DNA of 64,000 nucleotides from the NCBI GenBank assembly GCA_934045075.1, contig OW203731.1, forward strand, positions 11,633,198-11,697,197. The letters are read 5' to 3'. Shown piece by piece: positions 39,691 through 50,372 of the stretch. Source of the stretch: Yponomeuta sedellus (lineage: Eukaryota > Arthropoda > Insecta > Lepidoptera > Yponomeutidae). The notes under the pieces are model-generated. The model was not told where the DNA came from, searched no databases, and was given only the letters and a program-made list of their open reading frames with translations. Positions within the stretch are counted from its first letter, which is position 1, and every line of letters begins with the position of its first letter. A program made the position numbers and the translations under genes.

Positions 39691-41920
39691 TGATGAAACC
39701 GAAGTAGCCGTCAAGTAGCCCTAAAATCGGGTTAAGTAGGCCATGAAATGGGTGAAATCTTGCATCTATTGAACTGGAATCACAATAATAACTACGCTAT
39801 CCCGAGCCGTCAATAATCCCGTGCAGATTTCAAGGCATAGTTAAAGTGCTCCTTGAAGTGGACTTACTTTTCAGTAAGTACGCCCAAAACTTTTAGCTGG
39901 TAGATGTATTCCCATTCTTCTTCTTTTTGGTCGATACGCTCTTGACAGAGCGGTCGTGGTTCTCATGAAGAGGCTTTATTTTAGGCTGATGTTTCATGCC
40001 TCGCGATGTCCTGTCATTTCATTTTATTACCATTATGATGAATAAAATAAATGTACTAACTACAATGCTTGTGCGAGCTATGGGCTTGCTAGGGGCACGT
40101 ACACAATACATTCTTCACTGCTCTGGGCCGAACCTGCAACTACTAGTCTTTGTCGACGTCCTTGCCAGTCTGTTACTCTTATAATTTACATGCAATTAAC
40201 CTGGTTTTAGTAAATTCCTACTACTTGTTCAACAATTACTAATAGGCATATCGCTTTAGTCGATCTATATTTATAAAGTTTTACTTTAAAACTTTATAAA
40301 AATGTTAATATGTTAAGTTTTGAATGAAAATTTGTCTTATTTTTGCACCAATTACTTAACCAAATAAAGATTTCCTAACAAGCACACAAACATTGCTAAT
40401 AGCAAGTGACTACTGTTACTGTCACTAATGTTAAATATCTAAGTTAAAATCTACACTCTCAAACAAGAAGCCTAGTAGATTTTGCTTTACTCGACTCGAT
40501 ACCTTCAATTATATAACTTGCATAAAATACAATCGGCGCCTTTGTTTACCACGGCCACGGCGCCATCTTTGAGAACCTGTGAGCTACCCCACATACTCGT
40601 AGATAGTCAAGAACTTTAAGCCGGAATTCCTAGTCTAAGCTCCCAGCAATAACACACGCAACCAGTTAAACCACACGTTGATATTGATACGTGACAAAGT
40701 GTTACCATTGTGAGAAACGCACGAGGCTACCTTGATCAAGAAGTAGGTAGTTCACACGGGTCGGCGCGAGGCTGGCTTGGGGGTTACGGAACACCTATCA
40801 CTTTATGACGGAGCAGCGCACAGTGGTTCAAAATCGGCTTCCAAAGGAATAAAAACTAAATAAATATCGGAAGTAATTACGATAAATTGAGAATCTCCTC
40901 TTTTTTGAAGTCGGTATAGAAAGGAAAATTTCGACTAAATGGCCATTTGGCTTAGGTGGTGAGAGCTATGGTATGTCAGGGGTGTGGATTCGAATCTATT
41001 CGGAACATCTTCTTTCTATTTGAAGTTTACAAACTTCGATTATTCATTAGGTACAATTTATCAATATCTTCTTTCTATGTGAAGTTTGTTTATCAAATAA
41101 CAAACCTGTCATGGTTAACAATGACAGTTTGTTAGTTTTTTTAATAAATGGGCCTAAACGCAATTATTTATTACGTAGAATGTATCAATAGGCGAGTCAT
41201 TAAAAAATAGCAAAACAGAAGGTGTGGGTTCGGTTCAGGTGGGGAAACTTTAAAACTTTAAAGGGTAACTATAATTTCTCTCATCTGAGTACTGGGTATA
41301 AATACGTAAACGTGAGAAATATTTTTTTTGTTATAAATAAATCCATACTATATAAGTAAAAATAACATAGTACGCAATAAATAAAGGAGGTACAAACATT
41401 CTGGTACATTTTTTATTATGCCTGAATGTTTGTTTCTATGAGCTTTTGCTCTACTTTTGCCCACTGTGCAAAATGGTGGCACGTGGACGCTCACAATAGC
41501 GCTTCACTCACTGTGACATATTTGTCTAAAGAGTTAGTAGATCCAGCCCCGCGCGTGTAAGTATTGTGTGGGAATATCTTAACGAAAGTGCTTTTTAAAA
41601 GAAAAGGTATCCCTCACTTTTAAGAGCCCTGAACAAGAACAAAGGATCTACTTGATATTATATTTCGTATTTTATTACATTGTACTGTGTACGTTTTTAA
41701 AATATGATCTCTGAAGACATACTCGTAATAAGCTTGCCTGAAACGCATTTAAAAAAACGTGTAAAATATACTTTGTGCTAAAAGGGCTACTGTAGCATGT
41801 GGTTACATAAAGAGTTATTAAGATGACAATAATATTTGTAATTTAAGCCAGACAGTGCAGGAGTTGTATGTTTTATAATAATTACATAAACTCTGTTAAT
41901 TAAAGAGTGTTTTTTGTGTA
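39691..41920. other. Long intergenic stretch, no gene seen
   Basis: A possible tRNA-like SINE head lies near 40945-41005 (GGATTCGAATCT as B box). A 62-codon frame at 39996-40184 has no recognisable features. Confidence 0.35.
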
Positions 41921-42074
41921 GCAAAGATATTATTATATAAAGATTTTAATCACGTGGACAAAACGGTGTAGTAAACAGTCAATATGTTTTTAGGGTACCT
42001 AAAAAAATATTGACTGTTTACTACACCGTTTTGTTCACGTGATTAAAATCTTTATATTATATATATATCTTTGC
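41921..42074. repeat. Foldback element, arms about 75 bp
   Basis: GCAAAGATAT to TTTTTAGG pairs with CCTAAAAA to ATCTTTGC around GGTACC. The arms include AATCACGTG and GTGTAGTAAACAGTCAATA and differ by a few bases. A direct copy of the right arm end recurs at about 42350-42420. Confidence 0.85.
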
Positions 42075-42102
42075 ATAATTTAAGTTTTCTAGTACTTATT
42101 GT

Positions 42103-42345
42103 ATTATTATTATTATTATTAAAATTCTTTATTGCATAAAAATTTTGCACATAGGCGAGCTTAATGCTACTTAGCATTATCTACCAGCTAACCTAAGTTT
42201 TGGAGATAAGATTAGCAGGTAGTGCAATATTAAACAACATAAAATTTACTAATTATATCTATTTTATGTATTAACTTAAAAATGTTAGAGGAATATTACA
42301 TTACATAACAACAAATAATCTTCTATATCTATATATTTTGTATCT
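42103..42345 (-). repeat. LINE 3' tail (CR1/L2/Jockey-like), minus
   Basis: An ATT microsatellite followed by AAAATTCTTTATTGCATAAA and GCGAGCTTAATGCTACTTAG. A plus-strand relative is at 59040-59120. It sits between direct copies of a 70-bp segment, so it may have inserted there. Confidence 0.5.
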
Positions 42346-42429
42346 GTGCTTCACGTGATTAAAATCTTTATATAATATATATCTTTGCTTAATTTAAGTT
42401 TTCTAGTACTTATTGTATCTGTGCTAAGC

Positions 42430-44014
42430 CGCGAACAGACAAACAGACGGTCAAGGCAAAAATATAAGGTTTCCGTGTTAAAAAATGAATCTTAAAAAGA
42501 AAAATAGATGTAAGTATATTTTTCAAAAAATAAATTAATATGCTCGGCCGATTATTTCGACTTAGGCTGTTTACGTTAAACTTTAAAGCGATTAAGAATA
42601 CGTAATGCATCTACCAAATCGGAAGTACAGTCGACTTCACATCAACATTTACATACAAATACTCTAATAATTAAAAACTACTTTACAACTTTGAGATAAA
42701 TTTTTGTTAATTATTTATGCTTCTATATCTAATTTTTTTTTTTCATTTATGTAAATTATTTGTATGTTTCTGTTGTCAATAAAATATATTTACACTGTTA
42801 TTTAGGCATGTATTCGTATACCTCTGAAATTATAATTATGTATGTTTGTGCATGTTCTTCCTTCTCCAGTGTATTAGTCCAGTCCATTCAAAGGTTGTCT
42901 GGAAGAGATCACTTTTAGTAATAGGGCCACCGTGTGAACTCTTACGTTAAGAAATATCAGCGTAATTTCTATTTTTATATACAATAAAGTGTTCTCTATC
43001 TATCAACCTATGGATTTTTACTAAAATATCGTCCTTAACTGTACGTCAACTGTACGGCACTGCAAAGGAAGTAAGTATGTAAACCGACTCCGACTCATAA
43101 AATGCACCGACTGACATTTGTATCAATTCACAAATTCAGCTGTTGTCGAGTCAGGCGGCTGCCTCTCACATAAACACATATTAAACTGTAAATATTTTCT
43201 GTTTGTTTTTCCTGGTATACAATCTTCTTGTTAGCTGCACGACAAGGAATTGGTCTATATTAGATTGATTTACCATTTGAAATATTCCCCCACTCTTGCA
43301 TCAGAAACATTTAGTTTACCCTGTAATTTGCAGGTTTACAAAATAATGATCCTTATCATGTCACGATAGAAGCTGTTATCGTTTGAAATTATCCGTAGAT
43401 ATCCTCAGGTGTACAATTCTCAAACTACTTTTACTTGACATGACCAATGGAAATATAGTGCTAACTTCCTTTTGATTATAATAACTTTCAAGGCTACTTC
43501 TAAAATCTGCCACTTTGATTTTGCACTGACTTTGATTTATCCAATAGGAATTCGCAACCTTATCTACCCTTTCTTACAGTCAGCCTAAGTATAGTCTGTT
43601 AGCTTTTAGAATATACCTCGGCTACTATCGGATAGAATCGGATATATTCGTGTAATAGAAATATCGGAACTAATATGACACAATTTCACATAACTTTTCA
43701 AAATAGTGAAGAAAAGTTTTAAACAGAGCAGGAAGTAGTATTACACTCGTGTGCTTTCGGCGAAAACCGAAGCCTACTCTAAATCCCGAGGTATATTCTA
43801 AAGGCAAAAAGACTATAACACCGTTTTTGCAAAAATGATAACCAGCATTGATAATATTATGTTATCTCATTATTTTAAAGCTGGTGATAGAGACAATTGT
43901 GATGTGGAAACCTAAATGCGGCATTTGCAGATGTGGGCCATGAATCACGATACGCTAATGGCAAGAATATTATACAAACTCGGGCTTTTTCATTACGACT
44001 AAATATTAAAAAGT
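42430..44014. other. Intergenic, no gene seen
   Basis: AT-rich. A LINE-like end (AATAAAGTGTTCTCTATCTA) is at 42985-43005. Nothing else recognised. Confidence 0.4.
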
Positions 44015-44125
44015 CTAAAAACCTATTTAGAGGCTAAAAATTTCACCCATGCCGGGATTCGAACCCGCAACCTCTGGCTATCCGTGCCAGCGCTCTACCA
44101 ATAGAGCACTTTTTAATTACACTAT
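44015..44125 (-). repeat. Family T repeat, partial
   Basis: AACCTATTTAGAGGC and a minus tRNA-like core up to GCGCTCTACCAATAGAGC, then directly the tail of the next copy. Confidence 0.68.
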
Positions 44126-44316
44126 TTTTATTTTTAATGCACTAACCCGTGCTAAGGAACAAATTTAAAAACCTATTTAGAGGCTAAAAATTTCACCCAT
44201 GCCGGGATTCGAACCCGCAACCTCTGGCTATCCGTGCCAGCGCTCTATTGGTAGAGCGCTGGCACGGATAGCCAGAGGGTGGAATCTTAGCCTCTAAATA
44301 GGTTTTTAAAATAGGT
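44126..44316. repeat. Family T repeat, complete snap-back hairpin
   Basis: After the reversed tail (CTATTTTTATTTTTAATGCA) come AACCTATTTAGAGGC and a minus tRNA-like core, which turns back on itself. Perfect 26-bp arms (CTCTGGCTATCC, GTGCCAGCGCTCTA) surround TTGG, and the outer AGCCTCTAAATAGG pairs with the left arm. The core thus occurs in both senses within one copy. Confidence 0.85.
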
Positions 44317-45019
44317 GGACATTGGTTTGTGACTGGTGATGAGTTATACTTTATATCTTTGCCGCGCAATGTTCAGTGTTCACCTCTATACAACCCGGAA
44401 CCGAGTGGCGAATAACTCGATTATGGACGAATGACGGCCGCGCCACCTTTCTCTGAGGCGCTTTGGGATGTAGTTTGTGACAAACAAACCGGACAACGTT
44501 ACAATATTTGCAGTTTCTACACTTATTTTTGTTATTTGTGTCTTACATTTGCTTGTTAATTGAAATATAGATATTCATAATAGCTGTTCATTAATATTTT
44601 TTTACAAAACCACCTCTGCTCGGAAAATTTCTAATTATCAATACGTTTACTATGGGAAAAACATAAAAGTGGCTAAAAACGCCGTTGACTGTTTTATACA
44701 CAGTTAAAAGTTCAGCGCTTATGTCACCATAATATTAATTGTCGTTCCACAGTTGTTATTTTTGCGCGCTGTTATAAGGGAAAAGTGGTTCATAAAAAAA
44801 CTCTTTCTGGGAAGATAAAAAAATACGCGAAGAAATTGATATCTAATTACGTTACAGCTCCTGTAAAGTGGACCATATCGGGTCAATGCCTTTTGAGTTT
44901 GATTATGAGTATAACATTATATATTATTAATATTACATATTATAATGGAAATTATTATTATAATCTTTTGTGTCTATCGTGTGTTCAAGTAAATAGTTCA
45001 AGTAAATCGTGTTGACAAG
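44317..45019. other. Intergenic, no gene seen
   Basis: A frame at 44785-45015 lacks an ATG and has no recognisable domain. Confidence 0.35.
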
Positions 45020-45960
45020 ACACATGTAATTCGTTTTTCGCTAGGATCGAGATTTTGTGATATACCTTTACAAGTAGAGCAGGCCCTAATAGAATTCAAT
45101 ATATCTCTTGTAGATCAGGTGAAATTTCTGGGAATTCACCTTGACTCAAAGTTGACATGGGGTCCACAAATTGACATGATGAAACTGAAATTAAGTTCGG
45201 CAACATATGCCATTAAGAAAATTAAAGAATTAGGTGATACGGAAGCAGCTAAAAATGTCTACATCGCATATTTCCACTCTATTATGACGTACGGAGTGAT
45301 GTTTTGGGGTACATCAGCTCAAGGAAACACTGTGTTTGTGCTGCAGAAAAGAGCAATGCGCTATATATTGGGACTCAAATCTAGAGACTCTTGTAGGGAA
45401 AAGTTTAGAGAATTAGGCATAATGACAATGGCTGGAGAATATATATACCAAAGTTTATTATATGTAAGAGAACATAAAGATATGTTCGCTAAGGTTGGGG
45501 ATTACCACAGTATTGAGACGAGACATAGGAACCGGATTAGGCTTCCAACACATAGACTTGCTAAAGTATCAAACTCGTTCTAAGTTCAAGGAATCAAATT
45601 TTATAACAAGATACCTGACGATATAAAACTGTTTAACCACAAGGAATTCTGTAGCGTACTTAGAAAGAACCTTATCAAGAAAAGCTATTATACTGTAAAT
45701 GAAGCATTCAACGATAATAATATAATTGACACTGTAATTTAATGAAGTGATGTATGTAGATATATGATTATAATTTAGTTTCATACGAGTAATCAATTTG
45801 ACATAATTTAAATTAAATTTAATTCTGTTGTTTTGTCTATTTGTGCATGCATGCTGTGAAATTGTTGATGTAATACTTGGCTGCCATTTACTATCTACTT
45901 TATAATTATATTGACGTGTCTAAGTGTATGAAATGTACCAAAAGATGAAATAAACACAAT
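45020..45960 (+). pseudogene. Jockey-like LINE, C-terminal end of reverse transcriptase protein
   Basis: In frame from about 45032, LQVEQALIEFNISLVDQ runs into VKFLGIHLDSKLTWGPQID, the post-catalytic part of a Jockey-group RT. MTYGVMFWGTSAQGN, VLQKRAMRYILGL and THRLAKVSNSF follow. A TAA at 45581-45583 interrupts the frame, which then continues with the usual end of such proteins to a TAA near 45740. A 3' UTR and an ATACA-like tail close at about 45960. The catalytic part of RT and everything before it are missing, so this is a dead 5'-truncated copy. Confidence 0.8.
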
Positions 45961-46227
45961 ACAATACAAAAGTAAGTATATAAAATTAATTTAAAGGTAC
46001 TAATTATTTAAAATGATGGTTTCTGCGATAACATCTTGCTCGGGCAGCCGCTGTCGGCGCGCGAATGCGTCTTGCTCTACATACCCGCGCGGCGCAGAGC
46101 GGCCACGAACTGACCGCCACACACACTCATTCGAGGTCGCACTTTTAATATTGACAACTGACATTGTTCTAATTAAACCTTACCCCAGCCGAAATAGCGT
46201 TTAAGTCATGTCCGGTAGTTACGATTG

Positions 46228-46318
46228 TATAAATAGGGCAGCGCAACTTAAAAAGTTATCAGTCGACCGAGTTCGGTGGGAAGTGATCTTTCTGTCGTCA
46301 AATAACTTCACAGACCAC
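46228..46318 (+). promoter_or_regulatory. Core promoter and leader of cuticle gene 46326
   Basis: TATAAATA at 46228-46235, initiator TCAGTC with its A at 46261 (33 nt), leader motif variant TTCACAGACCAC at 46307-46318. The 65-nt 5' UTR is nearly identical to that of gene 51801. Confidence 0.78.
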
Positions 46319-46325
46319 GATCAAT

Positions 46326-47048
46326 ATGCGTTCGCTGGTGGTGTTGTTCGCTCTGTGCTCACTGAGCCGCGCCTCGCTGCTGCCGCTGGCGCAGCCGCCG
46401 CACCACCCCGCGCTGGTGCTGGACGGGCACGGGCGGCCGCTGGACACCGCCGAGGTGATCCAGGCGCGCGCTCTGCACCTCCAGGCCAAGCACCTTGAAC
46501 ACGCGCCGCTCTACCAGCCCGCCGTGTACGCCGCGCCCGCCGTGTACGCCGCGCCCGCCGTGTACGCCGCGCCTGCCGTGTACGCCGCTCCCGCCGCCGT
46601 CTCCCACCAGTCCCGCGTGGACGTGCACTCCTCCCCCGCCCTCACCTCCTACGCCGTCGCCGCGCCAGCGTTGAGCTACCACGGCCTGCACGCGCACTCG
46701 CACCTGCTCAAGAAGCGCTCGCTGGCTCTGGCGCACGTGGCGTACGCAGCGCCCGCCGCCTTGTCCCACCAGTCCCGTGTGGATGTGCGCTCGAGCCCCG
46801 CCGTGTACGCGCACGCCGCCCCGGTGTACGCGCACGCTGCCCCAGTGTACGCGCACGCCGCGCCAGTGTACGCGCACGCCCCCGCCGCGGTCTCCCATCA
46901 GTCCCGCGTGGACGTGCGCTCCAGCCCTGCCGTGGTCGCGCACAGCGTGTACGCCGCTCCCCTGACGCTGGCGCACCACACTCCGCTCGCTTACTCCAGT
47001 CATTCCAGCCCCCTGCTCCATTCCAGCCCCCTAGTCCATGCCTGGTAG
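46326..47048 (+). CDS. Low-complexity cuticular protein, 240 aa (copy A of inverted pair)
   Basis: Signal peptide MRSLVVLFALCSLSRA (about 1-16). LAQPPHHPALVLDGHGRPLD then TAEVIQARALHLQAK at 21-55 is the PLDT-type motif, here near the N-terminus rather than central. Four VYAAPA units lie at 67-90. Three motifs AVSHQSRVDVxSSPA lie at about 91-105, 145-159 and 188-202, separated by LLKKRS at 127-132 and by four VYAHAAP units at 160-185. Ser/His-rich end SSPLLHSSPLVHAW. AATAAA is at 47095. It is a likely secreted cuticle protein. Long antisense frames across the gene reflect its GC-rich, repetitive codons. Confidence 0.92.
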   Translation: MRSLVVLFALCSLSRASLLPLAQPPHHPALVLDGHGRPLDTAEVIQARALHLQAKHLEHAPLYQPAVYAAPAVYAAPAVYAAPAVYAAPAAVSHQSRVDVHSSPALTSYAVAAPALSYHGLHAHSHLLKKRSLALAHVAYAAPAALSHQSRVDVRSSPAVYAHAAPVYAHAAPVYAHAAPVYAHAPAAVSHQSRVDVRSSPAVVAHSVYAAPLTLAHHTPLAYSSHSSPLLHSSPLVHAW

Positions 47049-47109
47049 ACGCACAGAGTAATTTTATTTGACAAAGTATTCTAAATATGTGATAAATAAA
47101 TTTACCGAT

Positions 47110-47481
47110 GGTATAAAATAGATTATTTATTTTATTTAATCATACATTTTTCACCACATAACAATCATGTGAATTTAGAGCTTGAAATAGGGCGCGTATG
47201 ATGAAACGACCATAATGTCTTTCTCTATATATGTAACCTATGCCACAAGTATAAAGACAAATACACATTTATATCTACGGACATCGTAAACATCCTACTT
47301 TTTTCATCTGTCAGTTGTTTAAAGTAACCACAAAATAAAAACCAGTCAATAGGCTATTTGTCGGCTATTTGACAGGTTGCTAAAAACCAAGTTAGATTTG
47401 TCGTTGATGTTTAATAAGTGCTCATAAAGTGATTATTCTTAAATATTTAATGTATTTTTCTTAAAAATTACGATCAATATC
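47110..47481. other. Intergenic, no gene seen
   Basis: AT-rich. Nothing recognised. Confidence 0.4.
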
Positions 47482-48032
47482 AACCGCCACTGCTGGGGCA
47501 CGGGTGTCTTCCTGCATGTTAGGCCTGAAGGATTGTAAGGCAGTGGCGAGCCTTACTGTTAGAAGTTATCAAGCCCCCCATAAGGCTTCTGAGATGGCTT
47601 AACGACTGCCATTACATGACAGTCGGCAGCACTGTAGGTACTTGATTTGTACAAATGGCCCGAGTGTTGTTGCATTTGTTCGTTTGTGATATATTTGTCT
47701 GGCTACCATAGTTATCTTCATCATCATCAACCCTTTATGTCCCCACCCAGGGGAACAGGCCTCTTCCCTAAGGAAGGTATAGGCCATACTCCACCAACGG
47801 GGCCAAGTTCGAGTTGGTGGAGGATTGGAGGACAGTGTCCGGCCTTACTGTCAGAAGTTATAAAGCCGCCCATAAGGCCTCTGACATGACTTAACGACTG
47901 CCTTTACGTGATAGCCGGCACCAACGGCTTAACGTGCCTTGCAAAGCACGGAAAAACTCGGAAAAATGCCAGTAGCGGTAGTCACGGGACGGTCACCCAT
48001 CCTTCACCTGACCACGCCTGTTGTTGCTTAAC
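47482..48032 (-). repeat. Two 5S-headed SINEs, minus strand
   Basis: 47482-47640 is a headless 3' part (GGCACGGGTGTCTTCCTGCA, CAAGCCCCCCATAAGGCTTC). 47725-48032 is near full length with the 5S-like head at about 47985-48032 (TTAAGCAACAACAGGCGTGG read on minus, GATGGGTGACCG). Confidence 0.72.
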
Positions 48033-48095
48033 ATGAATGATTGCTTCCAATTACTCGTTTACCGACGACGAATTACCACGAGCACTTCAAAAAAA

Positions 48096-48648
48096 CGTGA
48101 CGTTGATTTTTCCTTTTTTAGGGTTCCGTACCTCAAAAGGAAAAAACGGAACCCTTATAGGATCACTTTGTTGTCCGTCTGTCCGTCCGTCCGTCCGTCC
48201 GTCTGTCAAGACCCTTTTTCTCAGGAACGCGTGGAGGTATGAGGCTGAAATTTATATCAATTACTTAGGTCTACTGTCCCTTAAAGCTGTGAAAAAATCA
48301 AACTTCTAAGTCAACGCAATCAAAAGATACAGCCGTTTATGCCGCAAATTTTCGACACTTGCAAGGGAATCAAAACCTACAGGGTGCTTCCCGTGAACTC
48401 AGAATCTTGAAATTTGGCACGAAGCAACGTCTTATAGCATAAATAAAGGAAAAATTACGAAAACCATAAATTTTTAGTTACATCTCATAATATATATTTT
48501 TTTTATAATTTTAAACTTACTACCCATTTCCTCATAAACGCGTAGAGGTATTAAATTGAAATTCATACCAAATACTCAGGTCTATAATACAGGTTTGTAC
48601 GGAACCCTCGGTGCGCGAGTCTGACTCTCACTTGGCCGGTTTTTTTAA
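48096..48648 (+). repeat. Dispersed repeat of about 550 bp, copy 1
   Basis: Starts GTGACGTTGATTTTTCC, has a terminal hairpin (AGGGTTCCGT pairing with ACGGAACCCT), a GTCC microsatellite, and ends CACTTGGCCGGTTTTTTT. An inverted copy of almost the same sequence is at 54896-55436. The microsatellite differs by two units. This is a familiar lepidopteran repeat whose class I cannot settle. Confidence 0.75.
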
Positions 48649-50070
48649 ATAAGACACTAAAACGCTCTTGAGCAATATGGCGTCGCACTGGAATTAGTGA
48701 CGTCACTGGCCCTTTTTGATAACATTGCTACAGATACAAAATTATCAAGTTTAAATGGATCATTTGTGTTTTTTGAAGAAATGAACCATTTTTTTAAAGT
48801 TAAAATGCCTAAAATCGGTTTAAAAACTTATAATTGATAGAAATGTGTATAATTCATACTTTTTTTCATACTATCTAATAGCCTATTTAGAGTCGGACTT
48901 GCTATTGAGGGTTCCGTACCAACTTTTTTGAAAATATATAATATGTTTCGGAGTAAGGGGAGATGTATCTCAATATGATGTGCCAATTAATCAATCACGT
49001 ACTAATCAGGTAAAGACTATTTACGACCAATTTGAGGAAAATCGCTCTGCGGAAATAATAATAAATAAAAAACATCATGTACGAGAAACCGAGGGTTACC
49101 AACTTTTACATAGAAACACAGTTCTGAGGTCAACCCTGAGCTTCCCAAATGAGAAGATAGGCTTTTGTTCAGTACAATTCCTATTTATTTGTCCCTATAA
49201 ATTTAAAAATAGGTTTTTTATTCTGGTACCCTCTTAAGGGGACTTTAAAAATAATGAAACTTACATAAAATTAAATTATTTTATTGTGCACAGAATTTTT
49301 TTTTATTAAAATAAAAATAACCTCCACAGACATGGAAATGAAAGTAAATTGTCTTTTTTCCGACAAAGATACAATAAGTAAACAATTACTGAAATAAATG
49401 TTGAAAATTAAATTTGGCGAAAGGCCGTATAAAGTGTATAAAGTGTAGCTTAAAGTGATTACGGAGCATGCTCCACTGTAGACTCTGATTTTCAGTAAAA
49501 GCTTTAGATGTTAGGTTGGAAATATAAAATTACAGTGTCGCTGAGCGCAGAAAAAAAGTTTTCATGTTTGTTGAATACATTTTCATTTTTATAAATTAAT
49601 ATTTAGTGAAATAAATTACACCCAGACTGAGACCAATTGTACAAATATACAGCGGCCTCTAGTGGAAATTGAACCCATGACCTGAGTGATATGAGTAATC
49701 AGACGTAAGAGAGAGACTAGCCTAAAGAGGCAATCACTTTGTTGATTTGTTTTCACTGCAGCGTCTAAGTGATCACTCCACCTAGGTGGAAGTTTCGGGT
49801 TGTTCCACTAATCCCCATTGAAAATCCCCACTAGGCATTGTATAAATCCTTTAATAATTTATAATATAGATATATAACTTTTTAGAAAAAATTCTATTCA
49901 TCAAAAAACAAAATTTTTTTGTTTCCCAACACATCTAAAGTTTTTTCGTTTAGATGTTTCGTTGACATAAATAATTGTTTTGAATGCAGTTCTTTAACAT
50001 TTTTTGTTAGAAACGTTGAAAAAACACGTGGGAGAAGTGCGTATTACTGTCCGGAAATATGAAATAAGTT
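48649..50070. other. Intergenic, no gene seen
   Basis: An 85-codon frame at 48980-49237 is unassigned. A weak tRNA-like SINE scrap lies at about 49630-49735. The rest is AT-rich. Confidence 0.35.
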
Positions 50071-50360
50071 TAAAAACCTATTTAGAGGCGATGTTAAACC
50101 TCACTGCAAAGTAGGTAGTCGGGGATGTAAGTAATGCAATTTGCTTAAGTCAGATGTCGCTGCCTGTACGTAATACAGAGAATATTGTAAAGAGGTTCGA
50201 AATTTCACTGCTGCCGTGAGTCGCCCATTGGCTCAATTGGTAGAGCGCTGGTACGGATAGCCAGAGGTTGCGGGTTCGAATCCCGGCATGTGTGAAATTT
50301 TTAGCCTCTAAATAGGTTTTTAAATTTGTTCCTTAGCACGGGTTAGTGCATTAAAAATAA
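50071..50360 (+). repeat. Family T repeat, best complete copy
   Basis: Flanked by the 12-bp duplication ATGAAATAAGTT (50059-50070 and 50361-50372). In order: AAAACCTATTTAGAGGC, a body with CTGTACGTAATACAGAG, an internal tRNA-like region (GGCTCAATTGGTAGAGCGC as A box, GGGTTCGAATCCC as B box), AGCCTCTAAATAGGTTTT as the inverted arm, and an A-rich tail TTAAAAATAAAAATAG. The promoter-like region is therefore internal, not at the 5' end as in ordinary tRNA-headed SINEs. Confidence 0.85.
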
Positions 50361-50372
50361 AAATAGTGTAAT

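Noticed and set aside
44785..45015. 76-codon hydrophobic frame upstream of the LINE
   Set aside because: It begins at GTG, not ATG, and its low-complexity Tyr/Ile content fits AT-rich noncoding DNA.
46359..47021. Long antisense open frame of 220 codons
   Set aside because: It overlaps a well supported cuticle gene and is explained by GC-rich, repetitive codons. The same applies to 51828-52442, 32211-32687, 53234-53710 and 12507-12869.
48980..49237. 85-codon frame as a gene
   Set aside because: No signal peptide, domain or homology recognised, and no promoter or splice context.
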